From the NCBI GenBank assembly GCA_964019425.1, contig OZ025803.1, positions 248,001 through 312,000 on the forward strand: 64,000 nt of DNA. Reading direction: 5' to 3'. The notes beneath the pieces are model-generated. The model was given only the letters and a program-made list of their open reading frames with translations. It was not told the DNA's origin and did not search any database. How positions within the stretch are numbered: the first letter of the stretch is position 1; each line of letters opens with the position of its first letter. This document shows positions 1-10,708 of the stretch, piece by piece. This DNA comes from Flectonema sp. DT1601. Lineage: Eukaryota; Euglenozoa; Diplonemea; Diplonemida; Diplonemidae. The position numbers and the translations under genes were made by a program.

Positions 1-43
1 GCTTTACCATCTGCCGTGGTGATCAATCCAGCAGCTGCTCTTT

Positions 44-1800
44 TTGTAATTACCGTAATTATAAATATCATGGTGTATAAAAAGTCTCCAAATCAGCAAA
101 AAATGGCCAAATCCACCATCTTTATTATATCCAAAGTTTTTTTAGTACAATCATTCACAGAAAACACTTAGCAAAATTCGGATTCCAGAAGAAAAAAAAA
201 CTTTTTTTTTTGACCTTTTGCTTTTGACTTTGGTACTAAATTATCGACATTTTGAACTGGTTAAAGTTCTACAGGCTGGTCTTGTGTACCAACCTGGTGG
301 GGGATTGATAACTATGCTTCCAGATACATATCAGGACAACATATCCACAAATAACGTTATTGGTAGCTGGTTGCACACCAGTCTTAATGAATGATGTCAA
401 AATTCCTAAAAGCAGCAAGTAGTAGTCTAGACGAGGCCAACTACAACTAAGGAGTTCTTCTCCAATCGTTGTAATACACCGAGGTATGAGGTGCGGTATT
501 AAGAAACATGAACTCATGTTCACAACTACAGACTTCAGGAGCTCGGGTGGATTTGCAGGATTGACAATACCTGCTTTTATAAAACCAGCCGTGATAGTAT
601 TTTTCGTAATACTATCAAGGGCTGTCACTATCCACCCAATTTGCGACTTCGTTTTTGTGAGACCATTTTGACATGGGTTCGGATTCAGGAGATCCCTTTG
701 GACCCTTCCCTTTCGCAGCGCGCTTTAAAGTTTCTATCAGCTTTTTGCTTTGATTTTTTCAACTTTTCCTCCCGCTTGCGCATCTGCTCTGTCATCCACT
801 CACCAAGAAAGCTTGATGCTTCTTTGAAGTTGGCCATGACAGTTAGATCCAGCGGCCGGAGATGAGAAGTCCATCCGCCTTGCACCAGTATAACCGTGAT
901 ATTGGCTTCTTCAAATCGACGAAGGACTTCTTCAGTTATCTGCCCCCTAAACTGGGCATATACTGCGAGGCCAGGGTGATCCGATTGGAGTGTTTTTTAG
1001 TTAGTTTAGATCCGATTGGAGCGTTTCTTAATAAAGTATGGGATTATTGCTCCAGAAACCTTGACCGAGCTGATAGGAGTTCTGCTTCAGGCTTTCGCAG
1101 TGGTTCCAAGACGGTATCCAACCCTTCCGTTCCAGGAACTTGTAAGTCCATGTTGCTTGTAGGGAACCGGAATCCACGCGTTCCGGCGTATCACCTGTGC
1201 TTGAAACCAGAGAAGAGAAGCAAACACAGAGCCACCATAGGCACGGATATTCTCAATTAAATCGAGCACCCGCTTCCTCATCAGTGGTTAAGATGGTTGG
1301 TCTCCCAGATTTCACCTGCCCTTCTAGTGGTTCTCCCTTTGTCTTCCTCTTTTGTTCCTCAACCAAGAGCTTCATTGCCCTGCCTGCACTGTTGATCTCT
1401 TCTTATGGTCCGTGTTGAAGTATGCAATCGCCCTTGACACATTGGTGGCAGAGTTCACCATCTCACCAACGTTAAGCAACTCCCCCCTTGACCACCTCTC
1501 ATAGCAGCGAGACGTTTGTGCTCTTTTACCCGCTCCTCTTTCTTTATCAAACCTAGCTCCACCTTGCTTACCGACGTCTTCAGGGGTTCAAAAGGATCCC
1601 GTTTTTTCAAAAAATTCCGCATAGTGTGAAAAATTTCATCCCCAAAAACTACCATTTTACAGTCAAAATGTGTACTTTCATACTTTTTTATAAAAATCCA
1701 CCAAGTTTTTTTTCCGAGAATCCACCATCTTTTTTATATCCAAAGTTGTTATACTCCAAATTTTTTATACACCGTGATATTTATAATTACAGTATTACAA
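44..1800 (-). mobile_element. Degenerate pogo/DDE_1-type DNA transposon with terminal inverted repeats
   Basis: About 40-bp inverted repeats sit at 44-83 and 1760-1800; both contain TAATTATAAATATCA and GGTGTATAAAAA in opposite orientation. Between them the minus strand carries broken transposase-like reading frames. Around 690-960 they read like the DDE_1 endonuclease core: 'TEEVLRRFEEANITVIL' followed by 'GGWTSHLRPLDLTVMANFK', which matches the family pattern TSHLQPLDVGVFGPFK. A C-terminal part (269-628) includes 'ITAGFIKAGI', like the family's 'CFRKAGI'. A possible helix-turn-helix part lies at 1087-1281. The frames of 269-628, 685-885, 1087-1281 and 1455-1655 do not join: at least two frame changes and one in-frame stop separate them. 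No clear target-site duplication was found. The assignment to Tc1/mariner-pogo rests on the DDE_1 motif only. Confidence 0.66.
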
Positions 1801-2097
1801 TCTGACAATCTAATTTGTTACGAAATCACTCCGTGGGTTTAAAAGTCGATTATCTTTTTATTTTATTTTTCAAACAATTCTGTTCCGTTTAGCCATCCTC
1901 TGGATTAGCTCAGTCGGTGACGTCCTCTCTAGATTTTGTTTTTGTTTCGTCGTCAGTTACTTTCCTGTTGCTGCCTGGAATATGGCTGTCAAACCTTTTT
2001 AATGTAATATTTGTGTTGACATACTTACGTTAGTATCTTTGTTGATAACTTGTGTGTAGTTAAATATTTATATTATCAAACAGGTTTGTGTTGTCAA

Positions 2098-3246
2098 ATG
2101 AGCCAAAATGGTATTAAGAGAAAGCTGATCATCGACACTGACTGTGGAGGTGATGATGCAGTTGCTATGATGGCAGCCTTCTCACATTCTGAAGTAGAAG
2201 TGATTGCTCTCACATGCTGTTGGGGTAATGTTGGTGTTATACAAGCAACTGAAAATGCTGGCAAGCTGCTTGACTTCTACGGTCTTGATATTCCATTATA
2301 CAGAGGAGCTGAGGGACCTTTACTTGGAACTAGAGAAACGGTTGCTTGGGAAGGTTATGGTAAAGACGGTTATGGTGATGCTGACTTCCCAACAGCTATA
2401 CATCAGCCAACATCCGACACTCCAGCATGCATGGCACTCGTTGATCTCCTGAAAGACGTAAAACCCTTCGATGAGGACACAAACCCAGTAGTTTATCAAT
2501 TGGCTATTCTAGGCCCTTGTACTAATATTGCTCTCGCATTAAAACTAAACCCAAATCTCTGTGACAATCTTGGTGGTTCTGGATACCCTGGTCTTGTCGT
2601 AATGGGCGGGGCTTACGAAGCAAAAGGAAACAGTAATATGGCAGCTGAGTTTAATTTTCACTGCGATCCAGAAGCGGCTTACATTCTATTTAATACAGTC
2701 ACCAGACCTGTTCATCTGGTTGCGTGGGAAGTAACAGTAAGCTGTCCTATGACTTGGGATTGGTTTGACAACTGGTTAGGCAGAGGTGGTGATCAGAATC
2801 GAGTTCAAGTATTCTTTGAGAAATTATTTAGAAGACTGGAAGGTTTCACGAGGGCAAAAGACACAGGCGACGAACCAGTCACGCAAGATGAGACTTGCGT
2901 TATCCCTGACGCAGTAGCAATGGTTGTGGCACTCGAACCAAGTAGCATCTTAGAGTGTTTTGACACATTCTGTACTGTAGAGCTTTGGGGTCGTGAAACC
3001 CGAGGTATGACAGTAATCGATTGGTATGGAACAGAACTCTCAATGAAAAAAGCTGATCGATGGAGAAACTGTTCTCTAATTACTAAAATAGATCAATCAG
3101 CTTTTCTAAAAGCAATGGACGGTATCGTTAACCACGATCATGTTTCACAACCAGCTGAACCTGGATCTTCAAATTTCGATCTATTTGAACACGGAAGACG
3201 CAAGTCAAAAGTTTGCAGAGAGATGGCAGGTACCGAAGATGAGTAA
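2098..3246 (+). CDS. Inosine/uridine-type nucleoside hydrolase
   Basis: A 382-residue protein of the IUNH family. These enzymes hydrolyse the N-glycosidic bond of nucleosides in purine or pyrimidine salvage. The N-terminal calcium-binding signature is present as DTDCGGDD (D13, D15, D19, D20; usual form DTDxGxDD). The mid-protein motif EFNFHCDPEAA (E184, N186, D190) and a C-terminal Asp (D271 in 'IPDAVAM') also fit the family. The His usually found just before that last Asp is replaced by Pro, so substrate range cannot be judged. I start at 2098 because an in-frame ATG at 2050 lies upstream of the likely splice acceptor (AG at 2082-2083); the leader would then be 14 nt. It is first in the + strand array. 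The C-terminus after about residue 345 is a polar, non-conserved tail. Confidence 0.9.
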   Translation: MSQNGIKRKLIIDTDCGGDDAVAMMAAFSHSEVEVIALTCCWGNVGVIQATENAGKLLDFYGLDIPLYRGAEGPLLGTRETVAWEGYGKDGYGDADFPTAIHQPTSDTPACMALVDLLKDVKPFDEDTNPVVYQLAILGPCTNIALALKLNPNLCDNLGGSGYPGLVVMGGAYEAKGNSNMAAEFNFHCDPEAAYILFNTVTRPVHLVAWEVTVSCPMTWDWFDNWLGRGGDQNRVQVFFEKLFRRLEGFTRAKDTGDEPVTQDETCVIPDAVAMVVALEPSSILECFDTFCTVELWGRETRGMTVIDWYGTELSMKKADRWRNCSLITKIDQSAFLKAMDGIVNHDHVSQPAEPGSSNFDLFEHGRRKSKVCREMAGTEDE

Positions 3247-3839
3247 TCAACCGCAATGCAAGTCGACAATCGTACGGAATATTATCAACCAGATCGATGA
3301 GAACAATTGAAAATACCCTTGTTTGTATTCTGTCTTCGTTTGGTTATCTACACGAACCCTCATCCTCGTTCGAGCAACATTCGACTATAATTATACTGCG
3401 TGCTTCTGCATCGGTATTTGAGTCAAGCGTGAGTTCTTTTTTGAATAAAAGTATTGAGGAAAGAACGGGGAAAAATATATTATAAAAAAAAGAAAAATGG
3501 CAAGGACACTGAAAGAAGGTTAGCACCCTAGCTACTACCCTATATTCTTTTTGACACACCTTGCCAACTCTTTTATTTGAGGGACGGCACGCGCAAAGTA
3601 TCTGTTTTATCTTTGTGGTATTTACTTATTTTCATTTGTTTAAGTTTAAGAAAAAAAAAAAAAAAAAAAAAAAAAAAACAACAACCTCCGTCTACAAGAA
3701 AAAATAAATAACTCCTATAACTGTTAAAAGGTACAAATAATTTTCCTTTCCCCCTTTTTTCTTTTTTTTTTTTTTTTTGTTAGAACTTTCAGCAAGAATC
3801 AAAATCTCTAATATTCCTCTTTTCTTTATTAACCATCAG
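3247..3839 (+). other. Intergenic spacer with long A and T runs
   Basis: No convincing gene. It holds the 3' flank of the nucleoside hydrolase gene, an A run of about 26 nt near 3650-3678, and a T-rich stretch around 3755-3780. It ends at the AG at 3838-3839, 7 nt before the next ATG. This is the usual shape of a polyadenylation/trans-splicing spacer. Confidence 0.5.
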
Positions 3840-3846
3840 CAACAAT

Positions 3847-5127
3847 ATGACAGACTCACCAGAGCAATCACCCACTAAAGAAGACACCAGTAAGAGTAAC
3901 ATGTATGGAATAGTGTGGAGGGAACTGATTGAAAATTTGATGCGATTTGTATTCGCATCAAAGGAGACAGACGCCAATACCGGAGCTCGACTCATGGCGT
4001 GGGGTAGATGTGGACCAGCTATTCGTAATAGTGATTGGGTAACGGTTGTTATATCATTAGAAGTCGAAGGTGAAGGCACTCTTGACACTGATCGAATTGC
4101 GAAGGTCCTTCGAATCCCTTCGGAAAAAGTTGTACTTGATATGGAAAACAACGAACTCACAGTCACTACTGACTGTGGTGCTGAAAATGGTGCTGCTGAC
4201 CCCCCGACTGTCGCGTTGTTTATTAAAAATATTTTATCATCTGAAGTGCTAAAGGGTGCGGCTGGTAGAATATGCACCTCTCAGTCTCCAAAAGTTCTAA
4301 GTATGAAATTAATAAAAATTACAACCTCTCCATATTGTACAGAATATCGACTACCTGCGTGGAGATGGAGGTATGCTTTCGCAGGACCAAGTCTACCATA
4401 CGAGCAGAAGCTGGTTCTTGAAGACGAAATCGATTCATTTTCGAGGGATATAATACCCGGTGATCATGAGAATGGTGTTCCTGACAGAGACCACAATACT
4501 GAACTTGCCCTTCGCTACACTACTTCAGAAGTTATCCAATTAGTTAACCTCGTTAAGGAACGTTGGCAAAAACACACTGGTTGTTTTATAGCTCCACCTG
4601 GAAAGATTCCCCGAGAAGCAGAGGATCGAACCTATGCTGCTCCGATTTTTGAAAAAACTTGTTACAGCTCTCCACCTGATGTTCAAAAAAAACTACATTC
4701 AATTAGACAAAAGTTATTCACGTTTTTATGTACTGCTATATTAGAAGAGAGGGAGAGAAGGATCAAAGCACTGACCGTTACGATACCCTTCAGGGGAGGT
4801 CCGCGGAAGAGTAGTTCTGCGATTCGCACAGACCCGAAAGTTACTTGTTTAAAGCAGGTTACTCTCTATAACAAAGAATCGAATAAGGCATATCCGAAAT
4901 CTACTGATCCACATCGAGTTCTTCATAGAAGTGTTTTCGGTATCACGTCAATCGGTTCTTCAGCAACAGCTTCTGACTTAACGTTGAATTGTAGTCTTTT
5001 GAGAGACGCTCATCCAACAAAAAAGATATTCAACGCCGGCTGGGATCCTTACTGCTGTATAAGACACACGGCACACAGTGGAGGAGGGAGGGGTATTACT
5101 AATTTCAACAAAGTGAATCATCATTGA
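3847..5127 (+). CDS. Unknown protein, 426 aa
   Basis: One open frame of 426 residues with no family I recognise. The first 20 residues are polar and acidic. Residues 20-125 look like a small alpha/beta domain ('DWVTVVISLEVEGEGTLDTDRIAKVL'). The middle (about 190-330) is mixed and charged, and the C-terminus (from about 340) is basic and Ser/Thr-rich with 'HSGGGRG' near the end. There is no signal peptide or membrane segment. An AG at 3838-3839 lies 7 nt before the ATG, which supports this start. Codon use matches the neighbours, and the long antisense frame at 3789-4277 is a shadow. It stands between the nucleoside hydrolase and the glycosyltransferase genes, which says little about function. 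Confidence 0.8.
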   Translation: MTDSPEQSPTKEDTSKSNMYGIVWRELIENLMRFVFASKETDANTGARLMAWGRCGPAIRNSDWVTVVISLEVEGEGTLDTDRIAKVLRIPSEKVVLDMENNELTVTTDCGAENGAADPPTVALFIKNILSSEVLKGAAGRICTSQSPKVLSMKLIKITTSPYCTEYRLPAWRWRYAFAGPSLPYEQKLVLEDEIDSFSRDIIPGDHENGVPDRDHNTELALRYTTSEVIQLVNLVKERWQKHTGCFIAPPGKIPREAEDRTYAAPIFEKTCYSSPPDVQKKLHSIRQKLFTFLCTAILEERERRIKALTVTIPFRGGPRKSSSAIRTDPKVTCLKQVTLYNKESNKAYPKSTDPHRVLHRSVFGITSIGSSATASDLTLNCSLLRDAHPTKKIFNAGWDPYCCIRHTAHSGGGRGITNFNKVNHH

Positions 5128-5337
5128 TGATTTACCATTTACACGGATGATGTTCGAATTTCCATTCGCCATCGAAACTTTCTTATTGTCGCAAAGAAGG
5201 AAAAATTTTAAAATTAATATAATCTCACAACAGATCTCCCCTTTCCATAACACAAAGATGTCATATCGCAGTTGGTGATGCTCAACAGACATACTCACAA
5301 TTACCGTTCTGCTAACAATAATATTATAAGATACACA

Positions 5338-8300
5338 ATGAAAGGGCGACGCTCCATGTGGTCAACGTACCTGTTCTTAGTCATAGCAGCAATGTATATG
5401 TACAATGTACACAGAATGCAAGATGAGGTTGCGAGTAGAATCGTGATTCAAGTGACTTCAAAAAAAGAAAATGTGCAATCTCAGAAAAATGAATATCATT
5501 CAGACGATAAGACATCTGTTAGAGTTGATAATGAAGAGTTTATATCTGATTTGACTTTATCAAATAGAGAAGCATATGAAGAAATGAAAGAAGCAGCACT
5601 TGAAAGAAGAAATCACATCTCATCATACAATTACAGCAATGTGATTGCTATGAATTCATCACCACCTGTTGTCATTATTATGACTGATCCCCCTGGAAGA
5701 ACAGGAGAGCTGACAATTAATGAATACACACAACACAACATTTACATCCGCATGGTAATTATTGTAACTGCTTCTATCTCTGATTGTAAATCTATTAAGA
5801 ATACTGTTCAAGTTCAATGCTTGGTATGGCCTCGGGTTTCACCCACAGCTGAGTACGAATCCCATCTCGACGCTAGTAACTTAGCATTAGCTTTTTTATA
5901 CCCAAAACCATCTCCTGGAGTAAATCTCCATAGCAATGCTCACAATGTAAAATTTATATTATTCACAACTTCTTTGATTTCTATCGGACATAAAGCTGAT
6001 AAGTACAGCACTGTTGGAAAATCATTTCTTGACGGGATGCTATTTGAAGCAAATAAACATCCTGAGGCGACCATTGTAGGTAGTACCTGGGTGAGTAACA
6101 AACCCCCTTATAGAATTATGAATACGGGGTTTACCATTGAATGGGATTATCTTGAAAGACCATATGTTCGTGGATTGAACTCAGGATATAAATATACGGA
6201 TGAGAAAAGCAATCCTGTTCTCATATCGACGTCGGTTATGTTGGTTCCGGCGGTGATATTTTCGAGAGAGATGAGAGGTAAGCTTCCAGAAATTAATAAG
6301 CAACCGGGTCTCTATAGACATGAAGAAACAATCTGCGCTGTCAAAGATACGATTGTTACTATTGAGTTACTGACTATCGCAGCAGATGAAGTGTTTGACG
6401 TCGTGTTGTCTTCTGAGGATGCTCCGCGAGATTTTTTATTTCAAGCAACTTCCTTGAAAGCACACCTACAACGTGTTCGCAGAGTGACGGAACAACTCGA
6501 TCAATACATCCAAACGGATACTATAAATTGCAGGTTAAAGTTCCCTCCTAACCCCCGAGTCCGCGATGCTATTTTATTCAGAATCAGAAGTGCGGAACAA
6601 CTTCAACGAAATTCTCAAAAGCTTTCGTTATTATGCGTTGGATTCAACGACGATTGTAAAGTAAGAGAAGTGATGGTCTCTCTTGAAACTCAATTATCTG
6701 CGACATCATTGTTTCTATCTTCAACCATAAGTTCCATAGCTCATTGGAAAGCAAGTTCCGGATTCGCTCCACTCGATCAGCCTGGTTCCTGGTCATATTT
6801 ATTTAATCTCACATTCCAACAAAACTACAACATCAAAACATCGTCATCGAGGGTCTACTGTTGTAACTTTAAGTCTTCAGATTTGCCGCAGACTCTTCCG
6901 GTTTTGAAGCAAATGTTCAGCCCGTTAAACATTGACTTGGATAAGGTCACAGAAATAGTTGTTGAAGAACCCTCCAGATACATCTTGTCACAAAAACCGA
7001 TGGAAAATATGCCGTTAGATGTTTACCGAACTTGGGAGAAACATATAAAAGAAACACATGAGAGGCAGGCTTCAAGAATCAGTATTATTTGGTCTGCTTG
7101 GTGTTGTCAGTGTTGCGGGTTTTCGAATGAGTGGGCGCACTACCTCCATCCTCTCGAAGAAAAGATAAAAATATCAGCGATTCCTGGACCTGAGTGTCAC
7201 TGTAACGGTCTGACTAATGATGTGTTGGGAACTATTCAGAGATCTCACATTTCAGAAATTCCATTTTCTGAAGAGCAGGTCAGAGTAGACTCACCTGGTA
7301 GTGTGCTGGTGTGGATATCTCACACACCTCCAACAAACTTTGTCTTTAATAGAAAAGACTTTCATGGAAACTACGACTATTTCGTTGGTCGATCAATGTA
7401 CGAGTTCAGTGCCATTCCAAAGTCGTGGGTTGAGCCATCTAATAACCCCGCTGTGAATGAGATTTGGGTTCCTTCAAAATTTGTTCGAAACGCGTTTATT
7501 GACAGCGGAATCAATTCGTCAAAGTTAGTAGTAATGCCTGAAGGGATTGATTGTAAATTCTACGACCAAGAGTCTGCATCTTACCTTCAACTTCCCAGTA
7601 ATATCTGGAACCAATATAATAGTAATACTACCCTGAGACACCTTCGAGGTAGACATGTCTTTTTATCAATATTTAAATGGGAACCAAGGAAAGGAGGCGA
7701 CATCTTAATAAGGAATTACATAAACGAATTTACTTCTGAAGACCCCGTCACACTAGTTGTGAGTACCTACAGATGGTATCCTGGGTCTCCTGAGACCTGG
7801 GGTCCTACTAGGGATCCAGCTATATTTCAACTAGCCATTGAACAGTTTGCGGAGTCTGAAGGAGTTGACATGTCTCGAATTCCTCACATCATCGTCATTA
7901 CAGAAAACTTAGCTGAAGAAGATATCCGAAATCTGTACGCGGCCTGTGATACATTTGTTCTTCCCACAAGAGGTGAAGGATGGGGGTTACCTATAATCCA
8001 GGCTATGTCAATGGGTTTACCGACTATTAGTACTGCTTGGGGAGGTGCGATGGCTTTCATGACTCCGTTTAATTCATTTCCTTTGAAATATCGAATCGTT
8101 GACATCTCACCAGAAGCTGCTGACGAATATCAAGTTCAAGGTGTTCGTTGGGCGGAACCTGATGCTGACCATCTTCGTCATCTTATGAGACAAATGATGA
8201 CAAACAGGTCTCATGCGATTGAGATTGGTAAAGCTGCTCGGGCAGATATTGTAGTTCAGTTTAATGAACCAGTTATAGCTGATAAAATAATGACAAGATT

Positions 8301-8343
8301 AAAAGAAATCGAAAAAATTGTAATCGCAAACAGGACGCACTGA
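5338..8343 (+). CDS. Membrane-anchored GT4-family glycosyltransferase, possibly two-domain
   Basis: A 1001-residue type II membrane protein. After a short basic N-terminus, residues 7-25 form a hydrophobic signal anchor, so the enzyme probably faces the Golgi or ER lumen. The C-terminal third is a GT-B glycosyltransferase of family 4. It has 'NEIWVPSKFVRNAF' and 'MPEGID' (about 710-742), a Rossmann start 'HVFLSIFKWEPRKGG' (about 772), and the nucleotide-sugar loop 'PTRGEGWGLPIIQAM' (about 877-891). The second Glu of the common E-x7-E motif is Gln here. Residues 120-330 contain 'MNTGFTIEWDYLERPYVRG' followed by 'TSVMLVPAVIF', which recalls GT2-like domains, but this is a weak match. The start at 5338 is preferred over the in-frame ATG at 5272 because it puts the anchor at the N-terminus and follows the acceptor-like AG at 5287-5288. 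The sugar donor and acceptor are unknown. Confidence 0.85.
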   Translation: MKGRRSMWSTYLFLVIAAMYMYNVHRMQDEVASRIVIQVTSKKENVQSQKNEYHSDDKTSVRVDNEEFISDLTLSNREAYEEMKEAALERRNHISSYNYSNVIAMNSSPPVVIIMTDPPGRTGELTINEYTQHNIYIRMVIIVTASISDCKSIKNTVQVQCLVWPRVSPTAEYESHLDASNLALAFLYPKPSPGVNLHSNAHNVKFILFTTSLISIGHKADKYSTVGKSFLDGMLFEANKHPEATIVGSTWVSNKPPYRIMNTGFTIEWDYLERPYVRGLNSGYKYTDEKSNPVLISTSVMLVPAVIFSREMRGKLPEINKQPGLYRHEETICAVKDTIVTIELLTIAADEVFDVVLSSEDAPRDFLFQATSLKAHLQRVRRVTEQLDQYIQTDTINCRLKFPPNPRVRDAILFRIRSAEQLQRNSQKLSLLCVGFNDDCKVREVMVSLETQLSATSLFLSSTISSIAHWKASSGFAPLDQPGSWSYLFNLTFQQNYNIKTSSSRVYCCNFKSSDLPQTLPVLKQMFSPLNIDLDKVTEIVVEEPSRYILSQKPMENMPLDVYRTWEKHIKETHERQASRISIIWSAWCCQCCGFSNEWAHYLHPLEEKIKISAIPGPECHCNGLTNDVLGTIQRSHISEIPFSEEQVRVDSPGSVLVWISHTPPTNFVFNRKDFHGNYDYFVGRSMYEFSAIPKSWVEPSNNPAVNEIWVPSKFVRNAFIDSGINSSKLVVMPEGIDCKFYDQESASYLQLPSNIWNQYNSNTTLRHLRGRHVFLSIFKWEPRKGGDILIRNYINEFTSEDPVTLVVSTYRWYPGSPETWGPTRDPAIFQLAIEQFAESEGVDMSRIPHIIVITENLAEEDIRNLYAACDTFVLPTRGEGWGLPIIQAMSMGLPTISTAWGGAMAFMTPFNSFPLKYRIVDISPEAADEYQVQGVRWAEPDADHLRHLMRQMMTNRSHAIEIGKAARADIVVQFNEPVIADKIMTRLKEIEKIVIANRTH

Positions 8344-8725
8344 CACTTGTTAAAATATCTCATCATGAAATCAAAATTCTGCCGATTCTGATATGAGCAT
8401 AGTTATAATACTTAAATTACATAAAAACAAAAAGGACGAAATCACGTTCTCTCCTCTCTTTTTTTTTTTTTTTTTCCGCTTCGATTTCCTTCACATTATC
8501 CATCAAAGACGTCTGATTTTAGGTCTGCAGTGGTATTATTTTCTAATTTCCTTTAAAAAATATGGTTTTAGCTGTTTTTGGGTTGGAGAAAAAAAAAAAA
8601 AAATTCTTTTTTATCGATGTTATGTTGGTACGGCAACATTGTTTGTTCCTATCAGCAAAATAAAAAAAAAGAATGATAGGAAAATCTACTTACATAACGG
8701 TAATGTATTCTCCTTTCTCATCCCT

Positions 8726-8726
<1 letters not shown>

Positions 8727-8756
<30 letters not shown>

Positions 8757-8922
8757 CTGCTTGCACCGACGAAGTCGGAGAAGAAACTATTTAGATGAAA
8801 GAGCCGATTTATTTATGATGTCAAAATGTTATCTATTTTTTCCCTGCGTGCCAGTAATACTGTCTGCGAGCAACAAAAAATATAAGGCTTATCTGAATGT
8901 GGTTTTTTTTTTTTTTTTTTTT
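8727..8922 (-). repeat. R2 repeat, copy a (SINE-like)
   Basis: The body at 8757-8902 lies between a T30 run (8727-8756) and a T20 run (8903-8922). Read on the minus strand it ends in a small hairpin, CCGACTTCGTCGG, about 10 nt before an A30 tail, which is a SINE-like layout. It aligns along most of its length with copy b at 19158-19317, sharing blocks such as TCGGAGAAGA, CTGTCTGCG and CAACRAAATATA (with small gaps). A short copy c is at 46466-46517. Confidence 0.65.
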
Positions 8923-9918
8923 AAACCCTTACTTAAGAATTTCACAAAGATTGAAATTGTGACTTGTTCTGTGGTAATCAACTACAGCTTTTTTTTTTTT
9001 TTTTTTTTTTATAATTCGTTTTGTTTCTGTTTTATCGATTTTTTTTACATTTTTGGTTTTAACAAAGAAAGAAAAAAAAAATAATGGGTAATCAGTGAGG
9101 GCATTGGTTCTTGCATTTATTGTGTATTTCATATTTGTGAGTACAAAAAGTGATCCTCTCAGGGATTAGGTTTGACATAATGTTGTAGTATTGGGGACTC
9201 ACAAGTGGTTAACCGTTCCACCCTGTTGTGTCTATCTAACCGGTACTCTACTAACTTAAGCGACCGAGTATCTGCGAGTATTCATGCATTTGAAGAATGA
9301 GTGAACTGCAAAAAGAAGGTTGACACTTGTTTCGCCTCTGTGTTGCAGGAAAAAAAAAAGAAAACAACAACAACAACAACAACGAACTATTACTTAGCCT
9401 CACTTCTCATTGTTTTCCGGTTATATCGTGTAAACGCTCTCTCATATTTAAAAAAAAAAAAAAAAATCAAAAAAAAAAAAAACAAGCAATTGTTTATTAT
9501 TTATTTATTTTTTCTTCTTAAAATCTTAAAAACGATTCTAATCCCAATTTGCAACCGTTTTGAAGTCAGCAGTCGTATCCACGGCAATGGTATTGTAAAT
9601 CTTTGATACTATCCCGCGAATGACTTTTCCTTTGACCTCGACTGAGCAAAATAGCATTGTTCGTTATCTATTTGTTTATTTATAATCTCTTTTTTTTAAA
9701 TCTGTGTTCTTTTTTTTTTATAAATATTATTTCATGTCAGAGGGTGATTTTTTTTAATATAATTGTTACGATTTGATTTACGACATTTTTGTCATTCCCT
9801 GAAAACTTATGTAATATTGACGTTTTTCTTTTTTTTATGATTTAAAAATTTGATTTTTTTTTCAAGCAGGAAACTGACAATCAGAACAACAAGTCTGTGT
9901 ATGTATAACAGGTGATGT

Positions 9919-10708
9919 ATATATCAGTCATTCCTTTTTTTTGCGAACAAATTTTGGACATTGAAAAAGATTTTCAAAAAAAAATTGTAAAATTTTCGAT
10001 CGAAGCGGCATTTTAATGCGCTGCATCGTTGGGTTCATTTCCGTCCGAAATCGGGAGATTGGCATCACATACTTGTCACCCGAATTGAGAAAAGAGATTT
10101 TGTGGTTTACTAAATCAGCTCAGCCGTGGACAAGTACCAAAACTAAAAATTAATCGAAGGGTCTAATTTTACACTGCTGGTCCAGCGGGATCCAGAGAAA
10201 AAATAATCGAGCAAAAATATATTAAAGAGTACTAAGCATGTGCCGGTGAGGCAGATTGTTACTACCTGTCTTTTTGGACCTACTTTGATACTTAATGATC
10301 ATTATCACCACCACAGATGCAACATTTTCCCTACATAATTGCTACTAGGGTTGATTTGTTAGTAAAAAGGTGCATATCTCTTGAGTGCGGGAGAAGGGGG
10401 AAAAAATAGTAAAAAAAAAAAAAATTAGGGGTGTTTTTTACTCAGATTTTCTCGATCTTTCCATTCCAGGTCTGGGATTAATATTTATCATTGAGTAGTA
10501 CCAAGGAAATCTTGCAAAGAGACGTTTATCTCTTTTTAGCAGCACTTACCATGTTTAAAAGTATATCCCTATGCCTAATTTTACAGATCGCACCCTCCCC
10601 GATTCCAAAAAATAAAAAATCGAGCAAAAGTAACATATCGTGTAACCTTGCTCAGGCGGTGAGAAAATGGTGTTTTTTGTTCGCAAAAAAAAGGAATGAC
10701 TGATATAT
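9919..10708. mobile_element. 790-bp non-autonomous DNA element with perfect 33-bp terminal inverted repeats
   Basis: The 33 nt at 9919-9951 are the exact reverse complement of 10676-10708. Both ends run ATATATCAGTCATTCC, then T8, then GCGAACAAA towards the inside. TA-rich outer ends and a CAGT...TTCC start are typical of Tc1/mariner-type elements. The interior has no transposase-like frame, so it would be a MITE-like or internally deleted copy. The perfect ends suggest a recent insertion. A target-site duplication cannot be resolved because the outermost bases are ATATAT on both sides. Confidence 0.7.

Noticed and set aside
862-1418. Plus-strand frames in the first 1.8 kb as genes
   Set aside because: They are antisense to the transposase remnant, which explains their openness.
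1904-1935. tRNA-like box A (TAGCTCAGTCGGT)
   Set aside because: No matching T arm or box B follows within 80 nt and no cloverleaf can be drawn; it lies in the leader region of the nucleoside hydrolase gene.
2050-2097. N-terminal extension of the nucleoside hydrolase from an upstream ATG
   Set aside because: The extension lies across the likely splice acceptor at 2083 and does not belong to the family fold.
8393-9606. Several small frames rich in Phe or Lys
   Set aside because: They are translations of T and A runs within repeats, with no domain or conserved start context.
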